This document shows positions 1-5,699 of a stretch of DNA of 9,377 nt, piece after piece. Every line of letters begins with the position of its first letter. Within the stretch, counting starts at the first letter, position 1. The translations under genes and the position numbers were made by a program. The notes beneath the pieces were generated by a model. That model ran no database searches and was not told the origin of the DNA. It saw nothing but the letters and a program-made list of their open reading frames with translations. Where the stretch lies: contig CAUZEB010000070.1 of assembly GCA_963578655.1 (NCBI GenBank), positions 1 through 9,377 of the forward strand, read 5' to 3'. Source of the DNA: CAUZEB01 sp963578655. GTDB taxonomy: Bacteria; Chloroflexota; Dehalococcoidia; Lucifugimonadales; CAUZEB01.

Positions 1-1
1 C

Positions 2-112
2 GACTCGTATATAAATATGGGTGTGAAATTTCTTGGAATTTCATGGAATAACTGGGTCATAGACGGTGGGAAACGCTATCTTGATAAAGTCGGTATCGTA
101 AATGCAAGATAA
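2..112 (+). CDS. C-terminal fragment of an unidentified protein (5' end outside window)
   Basis: An open frame from the left edge gives 36 residues ending in TAA at 110-112. It includes the stretches GVKFLGISWNNW and IDGGKRYLDKVG, which read like real protein. The other two forward frames give less convincing peptides; one of them stops at 49-51. The pattern G-x-K-F-L-x-I-S ... G-x-K-x-Y-L faintly recalls the C-terminal end of HpcH/HpaI-type aldolases, but this is only a resemblance and I do not assign a function. The stop is followed after about 60 bases by a hairpin with a T run, which would suit the end of a transcript. Confidence 0.45.
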   Translation, partial: DSYINMGVKFLGISWNNWVIDGGKRYLDKVGIVNAR

Positions 113-172
113 TTTACTCTTCATCATATAGATACTGACAACTCGGACAAAGCTGCACTATTTTGATGTTAG

Positions 173-212
173 AGCTTTACAACGACAATGATATAATCAT
201 CGTAGCTTTTTT
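173..212 (+). terminator. possible intrinsic terminator of the upstream gene
   Basis: The arms AGCT (173-176), ACG (182-184) and ATGAT (188-192) pair with ATCAT (196-200), CGT (201-203) and AGCT (204-207) around an ATA loop. Six T's follow at 207-212. The left arm carries two bulges (5 and 3 bases), so the hairpin is imperfect and rather weak. It lies between the upstream stop at 112 and the cca start. Its apical part overlaps the -10 box used for the cca promoter call. Confidence 0.4.
189..197 (+). promoter_or_regulatory. extended -10 promoter for cca
   Basis: TGATATAAT is a perfect extended -10 element (TG-N-TATAAT), which does not need a strong -35. No good -35 is visible at 16-18 bases upstream. 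The start point would be near 204, giving a leader of about 20 bases that begins inside or just after the hairpin. Transcripts from this promoter would therefore escape the hairpin, while readthrough from upstream would form it. Confidence 0.5.
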
Positions 213-214
213 AC

Positions 215-220
215 AGGTGA
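215..220 (+). promoter_or_regulatory. Shine-Dalgarno for cca, bearing on the start codon
   Basis: AGGTGA lies one base before the GTG at 222 and four bases before the in-frame TTG at 225. The spacing favours TTG 225 slightly, although it is still short. The next in-frame ATG is well inside the nucleotidyltransferase core (residue 58), so the true start must be 222 or 225. Confidence 0.5.
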
Positions 221-221
221 A

Positions 222-1460
222 GTGTTGCTTAATCTGACAGAAACTCTAAAGAGCTGGCTTCTCTCAGACCAAATATCTGATCTTAAAAAGGCATCCAAAA
301 CTGCTTTCCGACACGGAGTCTTATTGTACCTTGTTGGAGGAACCGTGAGGGATGCTCTATTGGATATTCCATCTTCAGATATAGACATTTCTATGGTAAA
401 CGCAGATCATGATTTCCCAAGAATTTTGGCAAAGGAACTAAATGGGGAAATCATTTCCATGTCTCAATTTGGAACCGCGAAGCTCCTTATCAAGAATAAC
501 GTCGTAGATCTTGCTACAGCAAGGAATGAGAAATATGAACGACCTGGCGCCTTACCCACGGTGTGTTCAGGAACTATTCTAGAAGATATGGCCAGACGTG
601 ACTTTACAGTCAATTCTATAGCCGTATCTCTGTCACTGGATTCATGGGGTAATGTTTTCGATCCATTTGAAGGTATCAGAGACCTCCAAGACAAGAATAT
701 AAGGACTCTACATGCCAAAAGTTTCATTGATGACCCAACACGTATTTTTAGGACAATCAGATACTCTGAACGGCTGTTGTTCAAAGTCGAGCATAAAACG
801 ATGTCTGAATTAAAAAACAATGTTGGATATCTAAATTGTGTCAAGGGTGATCGAATACGCCGCGAAATGGAGAAGATTTTCCAAGAATATCGAGCAATTC
901 CAATGCTAGCAAAAGCTCAAGAATTACGTGTTTTATCGACGGTCTATCCTTCCTTGATGCTAAAAGAGTCGTTACTTAAGAAACTAAGCCAGACCACAAT
1001 AGGAGACGCCAGGAAGCGAAGTCTTATTTTCTTGTCGTTATTGACTCACGAATCTCCACCAAGTCATAGGTGCGGGATAATGAAACGCCTCAATCTAGAC
1101 ACAAAAACCAAGAAATTAGTCAAAGACACCGGTCTAGTACACGAATTCTTAAGCAATTTAAAGTCTCAAGATACAAAATATAGTCAATTCCACAAAGTCT
1201 TAGCCCCTTTGGACAGCCTTGCCATAGAAGCTTGTTTGCTAGCAACCGACGATGACTTAATAAAACTAAAACTTAAAACTTATCTGACGTATAAACGGCA
1301 CGCAACATCAATTTTGCAAGGAGACGATCTAGTCAAACTAGGAATTCCGGAAGGGCCTCAAATTGGGCAAATATTAGAAAAACTGTTACTGGCCAAAATG
1401 GATGAACAGATAACAACTCGCAAGGAGGAAGAGGAATTCACACGAGACCAAATGGAATAG
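222..1460 (+). CDS. cca: CCA tRNA nucleotidyltransferase / poly(A) polymerase family protein
   Basis: This is a class II nucleotidyltransferase, which in bacteria usually adds or repairs the 3' CCA of tRNA in the cytoplasm using CTP and ATP. The sequence shows the nucleotide-binding signature GGTVRD at residues 39-44, the metal-binding DID at 53-55 and a third acidic residue D96 in VVDLATAR. The base-selecting RRDFTVN is at 125-131 and the RNA-binding neck motif DDPTRIFRTIRY at 170-181. The C-terminal half is helical, with no HD phosphohydrolase motif that I can see. The length (412 aa) fits the family, and the end (GPQIGQILEKLL ... TRKEEEEF) is the usual family C-terminus, so the gene looks complete. 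The start is GTG 222 or, more likely from SD spacing, TTG 225. Sequence alone does not separate CCA-adding, A-adding and poly(A) polymerase activities. With a single copy in view, CCA-adding is the default inference. Confidence 0.9.
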   Translation: MLLNLTETLKSWLLSDQISDLKKASKTAFRHGVLLYLVGGTVRDALLDIPSSDIDISMVNADHDFPRILAKELNGEIISMSQFGTAKLLIKNNVVDLATARNEKYERPGALPTVCSGTILEDMARRDFTVNSIAVSLSLDSWGNVFDPFEGIRDLQDKNIRTLHAKSFIDDPTRIFRTIRYSERLLFKVEHKTMSELKNNVGYLNCVKGDRIRREMEKIFQEYRAIPMLAKAQELRVLSTVYPSLMLKESLLKKLSQTTIGDARKRSLIFLSLLTHESPPSHRCGIMKRLNLDTKTKKLVKDTGLVHEFLSNLKSQDTKYSQFHKVLAPLDSLAIEACLLATDDDLIKLKLKTYLTYKRHATSILQGDDLVKLGIPEGPQIGQILEKLLLAKMDEQITTRKEEEEFTRDQME

Positions 1461-1582
1461 ATCCTTATGTGAATAGAGTCCTTTTACCAGGGAGCATTGG
1501 GAAACCAATCGTGAAATCGGCACTATCAAGCTTGGAAAGACTCCAGTCCACGAATGAGGAGGCAGGCAATATATTAGCCTAA
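1436..1582 (+). CDS. possible small protein overlapping the cca 3' end
   Basis: A frame offset by -1 from cca is open from after a TGA at 1403 to a TAA at 1580-1582. Its product from 1436 includes RPNGIDPYVNRVLLPG and KPIVKSALSSLERL, which looks coding rather than random. A strong Shine-Dalgarno, AAGGAGGA (1422-1429), sits six bases before an ATT codon at 1436, giving 48 residues if ATT is used. The first conventional start is GTG 1469 (37 residues), which lacks a well-placed SD. The SD-like run may only reflect the Lys-Glu codons of cca. It could also be the degraded tail of a lost gene. I do not recognise the family. Confidence 0.3.
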   Translation: MHTRPNGIDPYVNRVLLPGSIGKPIVKSALSSLERLQSTNEEAGNILA

Positions 1583-1602
1583 TTTCACCTCCATGACATA
1601 AA

Positions 1603-3024
1603 CTACCCTAAAGATGTTTCGGATGAAAAACCAGGCTCTGTCATTAATCTAGGATCCAAGATACTGTCCAATTCCTTCTCCGAGAATTCGGTATCCACAA
1701 GGGCAACCTCCTTAATGGTTCTCCCGGATGATTGTGCATCCTTTGCTATGGCGGCTGCCTTATCATAACCAATGTGCGGGACTAAGGTAGTTACTATGGC
1801 GAGCCCTTTCTCTACCATTTCGGGTCCTTTTGTAGTTGCTTTCAGCCCAATAATGCACTGGTCAGAGAGATTATTCACTGCCGTTGACAATATAGATATC
1901 GATTGAAGAAGGTTATAGGCCGATATTGGCATCATTACATTGATTTCAAAATTGCCTGATTGACCCGCAACAGATATTGTTGCATCATTTCCGATGACCT
2001 GAGCAGCAACTTGGCAGACAGATTCTGGTATTACTGGATTTACCTTACCCGGCATTATAGAACTCCCAGGTTGAACCTCTGGCAATTCTATTTCTCCTAT
2101 TCCACCACGTGGTCCAGAACCCAACCATCGTACATCATTAGCAATTTTCATTAGACTCACTGCCAAAGTTTTTAAAGTACCACTGACCTCTACAATCCCG
2201 TCTAGTGTGCTTTGAGCTTGGAAATGATTATCAGTCTCTCTAATTGGTAATCGGAGACGAGTGGAAATTATGGAACAAACTTTCTTGGAGAATTCAGGAT
2301 GAGTATTCACACCAGTCCCAACAGCTGTGCCACCCAAGGCTACCTCCGAGAGCTCCTTTTTACACCGATCCAATCGGAGTATGCCTCTTTCTATTTGACC
2401 TGCGTGACCTTTAAATTCCTGGCCTAACCTAACAGGAGTGGCATCTTGGAGATGTGTCCTCCCAGTCTTAACTACTGCCATGAATTCACTAGCTTTTATC
2501 TCTAATGACTTCTGTAACTTCTTAAGAGCGGGGATCAAATCGTTATGAATATTATCCAAAGCCGATATATGTATAGCCGTTGGTATTACATCATTAGATG
2601 ATTGCCCAATGTTTACATGGTCATTAGGGTGAACAGGACTCCTAGAACCTAGTACACCTCCCAATATCTCAATCGCGCGATTAGAGATTACTTCATTAAC
2701 ATTCATATTTGTTGAGGTACCAGAGCCTGTCTGAAATATGTCAACTACAAATTGGTCATCCAATTTACCGTCTATAACTTCCTGGGCCGCACGAACAATT
2801 GCACTAGACAAATCTTTATCTAGTAAGCCCAAGTGGCAATTCACTTCTGACGCTGCTTGTTTAATTTGTCCGAGTGCCTTAATAAAGACCCTTGGAAAGC
2901 GAAGCTCACTTATAGGAAAATTTAAGACAGCTCGCATCGTATTAGCACCATAGTAGGCTTTTAAAGGAACTTCGAATTCCCCCATAGAATCTCTTTCTAT
3001 TCTAAACTTGTCGATTCGTGCCAA
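1603..3024 (-). CDS. fumC: class II fumarate hydratase
   Basis: The product interconverts fumarate and L-malate in the TCA cycle as an iron-independent homotetramer in the cytoplasm. It is 473 aa, a normal length. Family landmarks are in order: AYYGANTMRAVLNFPIS near the N-terminus, TGSGTSTNMNVNEV at 99-112, GQSSND at 140-145, TGRTHLQDATP at 187-197 with the active-site histidine H191, and the mobile catalytic loop GSSIMPGKVNP at 320-330 with the catalytic serine. The continuation VIPESVCQVAAQVIGND matches my recollection of the M. tuberculosis type of fumarase more than E. coli FumC. Aspartase is less likely because the loop has PGKVNP, not PAKVNP. The start is TTG at 3022-3024, supported by AGGAGA six bases upstream. 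It is probably the last gene of the operon with the two hydrolases; the gap to hydrolase 1 is 37 bases. Confidence 0.93.
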   Translation of the reverse strand: MARIDKFRIERDSMGEFEVPLKAYYGANTMRAVLNFPISELRFPRVFIKALGQIKQAASEVNCHLGLLDKDLSSAIVRAAQEVIDGKLDDQFVVDIFQTGSGTSTNMNVNEVISNRAIEILGGVLGSRSPVHPNDHVNIGQSSNDVIPTAIHISALDNIHNDLIPALKKLQKSLEIKASEFMAVVKTGRTHLQDATPVRLGQEFKGHAGQIERGILRLDRCKKELSEVALGGTAVGTGVNTHPEFSKKVCSIISTRLRLPIRETDNHFQAQSTLDGIVEVSGTLKTLAVSLMKIANDVRWLGSGPRGGIGEIELPEVQPGSSIMPGKVNPVIPESVCQVAAQVIGNDATISVAGQSGNFEINVMMPISAYNLLQSISILSTAVNNLSDQCIIGLKATTKGPEMVEKGLAIVTTLVPHIGYDKAAAIAKDAQSSGRTIKEVALVDTEFSEKELDSILDPRLMTEPGFSSETSLG

Positions 3025-3030
3025 TTGAAT

Positions 3031-3036
3031 TCTCCT
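3031..3036 (-). promoter_or_regulatory. Shine-Dalgarno selecting the TTG start of fumC
   Basis: On the minus strand AGGAGA precedes TTG 3024 by six bases. The nearest in-frame ATG is codon 14 and would remove conserved N-terminal residues less cleanly, so the TTG start is preferred. Confidence 0.65.
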
Positions 3037-3061
3037 AATTCATGATAAATAAAAATGATTG

Positions 3062-3706
3062 TTAAGTTTTCATAGTTGAGGACACGAAGTCTATCACAAG
3101 CTCCGCTAATTCAACTTCGTGTCCTCTCATTGTATGATCAGCATTCGGAATTTCTCTAAAGTGGACAGATGTGGGGAAATCATCAAGCAAACGCTGTAGA
3201 TCTATTGAAGGAGACAATTTATCTTTTTGTCCGGACAAAAATATTTTGGGACGCTTATCTTTCCGTATACGGGATCTTTCTACCGCAGACACTGGAGGCG
3301 ATATCAATACTAAACTACGAGCTGCCTTATAATGAGACACTCCATCTAATAAGACAGAGGCTCCAAATGAATATCCAGCGACTGCTACTTTCTTTGAGTT
3401 GATGTTTGGCCAACTCCTTAATACATTCAGAGCAGATTTAGCGTCTTCTTTTTCACTGGAACCATTACTAAATAGTCCTTCACTGGAGCCCACCCCTCTA
3501 AAGTTAAACCTCAATGTGGCAATGCCGTGCATGTCCGCTATTTTACAAATAGTAGTAATGACAGGATGGTCCATATTTCCACCAAGTACCGGATGGGGAT
3601 GACAAACAACCAAACCATGATGTGGCCCTACTGTATCAACAGGAGTTGTAAGAACTCCCTCCAAAGTCAGACTTTTACTAACAAATCCTATGGATGTTTG
3701 TCTCAA
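3062..3706 (-). CDS. small alpha/beta hydrolase (COG2945-like), hydrolase 1
   Basis: This is a 214-aa single-domain alpha/beta-hydrolase with no signal peptide or membrane segment visible. It carries the family motif CHPHPVLGGNMDH at 35-47, which contains the oxyanion region, and RFNFRGVGSSEG at 66-77. The nucleophile elbow GYSFGAS has S113, the acid D162 is in SGQKDK, and the catalytic histidine H191 is in NADHTMRG. The triad is complete, so it should be an active esterase or peptidase-like enzyme, but the substrate cannot be read from the sequence. It starts with TTG at 3704-3706 behind a good SD. It lies 16 bases after the reconstructed stop of its paralogue and 37 bases before fumC. The two hydrolases are clear tandem paralogues that share motif order and length. 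Confidence 0.85.
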   Translation of the reverse strand: MRQTSIGFVSKSLTLEGVLTTPVDTVGPHHGLVVCHPHPVLGGNMDHPVITTICKIADMHGIATLRFNFRGVGSSEGLFSNGSSEKEDAKSALNVLRSWPNINSKKVAVAGYSFGASVLLDGVSHYKAARSLVLISPPVSAVERSRIRKDKRPKIFLSGQKDKLSPSIDLQRLLDDFPTSVHFREIPNADHTMRGHEVELAELVIDFVSSTMKT

Positions 3707-3713
3707 TAGCCTT

Positions 3714-3718
3714 TCCTT
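3714..3718 (-). promoter_or_regulatory. Shine-Dalgarno for hydrolase 1 TTG start
   Basis: AAGGA on the minus strand sits seven bases upstream of the TTG at 3704-3706. It falls in the 16-base gap after the restored stop of the upstream paralogue, the close packing expected in an operon. Confidence 0.55.
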
Positions 3719-3722
3719 CTAT

Positions 3723-4373
3723 CTACACATTATTCAAAACATTAGTTAAAAAGGTTGACGAAGCTAACGCAACTTCGTGTTCTTGGCCTCTGAAAAGTGA
3801 TTAGCTCCACTAACTATTATAACTTGCTTAGGCATTAAAAAATGTTCACTTATTGATTTGAATTCGGATATTGAAACATATTGATCTTGATCTCCACATA
3901 AAAGGAGTTTTGGTACAGTATTGTTCTCTCTACTTAGTCTTACAAAAGACTCTCTGGGACACGCAACGGAAACCACTCCCTTTATCATGTTATTATTACT
4001 ACATGACCGTAGAGCTATTTCCGCACCAAAAGAATAACCAGCTATACCTAGCCTGTCAGAATCAACAGATTCACAGGATGATAGAAAACCTAGGGCCTCT
4101 ATAGCATCTCTGTCTTCACCTCTGCCTTGGCCGTAGAGTCCCATACTATCTCCCACTCCCTTAAAATTAAAACATAAGGATGGATATCCCTGAAACGGCA
4201 AGAAGTTCGGCTAATATCCTTACTACACTGTTCTGCATGTCACCCCCATACTGTGGATGAGGGTGGCAAATAACGTCACCAGGAATTTTCCCTCGTGTTT
4301 TTGGTGACCGAAGAATCCCTTCTAAAACACATTCATCACTGATAAATTGGACTTTCTGAGTGGCGTTTGTCAT
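3723..4373 (-). pseudogene. alpha/beta hydrolase 2 (COG2945-like), split by two compensating frameshifts
   Basis: The product would be about 216 aa, nearly the length of hydrolase 1, but the reading frame changes twice. Frame A starts at ATG 4371-4373, encodes VLEGILRSP and the motif CHPHPQYGGDM, then hits TAA at 4167-4169 right after GISILMF. Removing one T from the T4 run (plus-strand A's 4169-4172) restores MFNFKGVGDSMG, matching RFNFRGVGSSEG of the paralogue. Frame B carries the nucleophile motif GYSFGAE, the acid motif CGDQDQ and the histidine motif GANHF, then stops at 3764. Adding one T to the T4 run at plus 3793-3796 gives HFFRGQEHEVALA, matching the paralogue's RGHEVELAE, and the frame then runs to TAG at 3723-3725. 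All catalytic residues are intact. This looks like a sequencing error or very recent decay. The start has no strong SD; it was chosen by alignment to the paralogue. Confidence 0.8.
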
Positions 4374-4437
4374 CGAATATAATGATCTTTCGTCAATGTA
4401 GTCAGTGAATAGGACATTTCTAAAAAGTACGAGTCTA

Positions 4438-4466
4438 ATCTTAGGATACAGTATGGCTGTTGACAA
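4438..4466 (-). promoter_or_regulatory. candidate promoter for the hydrolase-fumC operon
   Basis: On the minus strand, TTGTCA (4461-4466) is separated by 17 bases from TAAGAT (4438-4443). This is a 5/6 match to the -35 and a 4/6 match to the -10. Transcription would begin near 4431, about 58 bases before the hydrolase 2 start. The -35 uses nearly the same bases as the TTGACA on the opposite strand, so the divergent promoters overlap. Confidence 0.35.
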
Positions 4467-4488
4467 GTAGGATTGATAGAATTAGTGT
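4460..4488 (+). promoter_or_regulatory. candidate promoter(s) for ltaE
   Basis: A perfect TTGACA (4460-4465) is followed after 17 bases by TAGTGT (4483-4488), a weak -10 that keeps the key T, A and final T. An overlapping alternative is the extended -10 TGATAGAAT at 4474-4482, similar to the TGATATAAT in front of cca. Either gives a leader of roughly 33-39 bases. Confidence 0.45.
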
Positions 4489-4513
4489 TGGTAGTAAGTT
4501 CAATAAATTTCAC

Positions 4514-4520
4514 AGGAGGA
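4514..4520 (+). promoter_or_regulatory. Shine-Dalgarno for ltaE
   Basis: AGGAGGA lies seven bases before ATG 4528-4530. It is the strongest ribosome binding site in the window and fixes the ltaE start. Confidence 0.75.
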
Positions 4521-4527
4521 ACAAAGA

Positions 4528-5607
4528 ATGCGAGTGGTTGACTTCCGTAGCGATACGGTGACACATCCAACACCAGAAATGCGAAATGCCATGGCAGAAG
4601 CCGAAGTTGGTGATGACGTACAAGGCGAAGATCCAACGGTCAACCGCCTAGAAAGTATGGCCGCTGAGAAACTTGGGAAGGAAGCCGCTGTATTCGTAGC
4701 AAGTGGAACTATGGGAAATTTAGTTTCCGTCCTAGCACACGCTCAACGTGGCGATGAAATCATTCTAGGCGATAAAAGCCACATATTTAGAGCTGAAGCT
4801 GGGGGAGTATCGGCACTAGGCGGCGTCGCCTTCCATACACTCCCAAACAACGAACGAGGTATGCTTGATCCAAATCAAGTTGAATCAGAATTAAGCCCTA
4901 ACAATATCCATTATGCAAACACGGCGGTCGTCGCCTTGGAAAATACTCACAATGCTTGCGGCGGAGCAATTCTCTCTCCTGGGGACATAAAATCCATAGG
5001 AGATATCGTACATAATCACAACATTCCTCTTCACATTGACGGAGCTAGAATATTCAACGCTGCTGTCGCCTTAGAGACGCCTGTATCGGAGTTAGTCAAA
5101 AATGCGGACAGTATAACTTTTTGCTTATCAAAGGGACTTGGTTGTCCAGTGGGATCCGTCATATGCGGTACTCAGGAATATATCGAAAAAGTTAGGAAAT
5201 GGCGCAAGATTGTAGGAGGAGCCATGAGGCAAGCTGGCATCATTGCTGCCGCCGGTGTTGTTGCTCTGGACACAATGATAAATAGAATGGCTGAAGATCA
5301 CGCAAACGCCCGTAAACTGGCTAACGGTCTTAGAAACATTCCAGGCATCTCGATAGAGCCTGATAAATTACCCACAAATTTGGTGTTCTTCGACATAACT
5401 CAGGGAGATTCTACAGAATTAAGCCGAGCACTCAACGCTCGTGGTATCAAGGGAGGACGACCTGGCCAGAGTAGATGGCGTTTTGTCACCCATAATGATG
5501 TTTCGTCAGATGACATTGATTACGCTCTCAATATTGTAGATGATACTTTTAGAGAACACGCAAAAAGTACTACTACCAAGCCTGTAGAACATCCTTACAG
5601 TGGATAA
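4528..5607 (+). CDS. ltaE: low-specificity L-threonine aldolase
   Basis: This cytoplasmic PLP enzyme of fold type I cleaves L-threonine and L-allo-threonine to glycine and acetaldehyde. The 359-aa product begins with the family hallmark DFRSDTVT (5-12). It then shows GDDVQGEDPTVNRLE, VASGTMGNLV around the cofactor phosphate, and H85 in SHIFRAEAGG, which should stack on PLP. HIDGAR follows with D171, which contacts the pyridine nitrogen, and R174. The Schiff-base lysine is K202 in CLSKGLGCPVGS. It is about 25 residues longer than E. coli LtaE, as I recall that protein, through a polar C-terminal tail. The gene stands alone between a divergent promoter region and a strong terminator. Phenylserine aldolase or another beta-eliminating lyase is a less likely alternative. 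Confidence 0.92.
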   Translation: MRVVDFRSDTVTHPTPEMRNAMAEAEVGDDVQGEDPTVNRLESMAAEKLGKEAAVFVASGTMGNLVSVLAHAQRGDEIILGDKSHIFRAEAGGVSALGGVAFHTLPNNERGMLDPNQVESELSPNNIHYANTAVVALENTHNACGGAILSPGDIKSIGDIVHNHNIPLHIDGARIFNAAVALETPVSELVKNADSITFCLSKGLGCPVGSVICGTQEYIEKVRKWRKIVGGAMRQAGIIAAAGVVALDTMINRMAEDHANARKLANGLRNIPGISIEPDKLPTNLVFFDITQGDSTELSRALNARGIKGGRPGQSRWRFVTHNDVSSDDIDYALNIVDDTFREHAKSTTTKPVEHPYSG

Positions 5608-5640
5608 GGGGTAATGCTGGAGAATCATGCTTATTCGTAT

Positions 5641-5678
5641 AAGAGGCAGATCGGGAATCCGGTCTGCCTCTTTCTTCT
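5641..5678 (+). terminator. intrinsic terminator of ltaE
   Basis: AAGAGGCAGA (5641-5650) pairs perfectly with TCTGCCTCTT (5663-5672). The stem continues inward through one U-G pair and CGG/CCG to a GAAT loop, about 14 base pairs in all. A pyrimidine-rich, T-containing tail follows. It lies 33 bases after the ltaE stop and separates it from the MFS gene. Confidence 0.85.
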
Positions 5679-5699
5679 CCGTTTAACAAAGTTATAGCT

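Noticed and set aside
176..197. TTTACA at 176-181 as the -35 for cca
   Set aside because: Its spacing to TATAAT is only 10 bases; the TG extension explains the promoter better.
464..844. Minus-strand open frame of 126 codons inside cca
   Set aside because: It lies wholly within the well-supported cca gene, shows no recognisable motif and has no SD I could identify; it is a shadow of the coding strand.
1400..1460. Programmed -1 frameshift joining cca to the small downstream ORF
   Set aside because: There is an SD-like stimulator but no slippery heptamer in the overlap, and cca already ends with its normal family C-terminus.
1558..1592. Two-part hairpin (GGAGG/CCTCC outside, AGGC/GCCT inside) between cca and fumC, as a shared terminator
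   Set aside because: The arms are separated by a 1- versus 7-base internal loop and neither strand has a T run after the stem, so it does not meet an intrinsic terminator pattern.
1603..3024. Reading the fumC gene as aspartate ammonia-lyase
   Set aside because: The catalytic loop is GSSIMPGKVNP and the surrounding GNFEINV segment is of fumarase type; the VIPE continuation also occurs in fumarases such as that of M. tuberculosis.
4374..4466. N-terminal extension of hydrolase 2 from a start at 4466
   Set aside because: The extra 31 residues have no counterpart in the paralogue and overlap the likely promoter; ATG 4371-4373 aligns with the neighbour's start.
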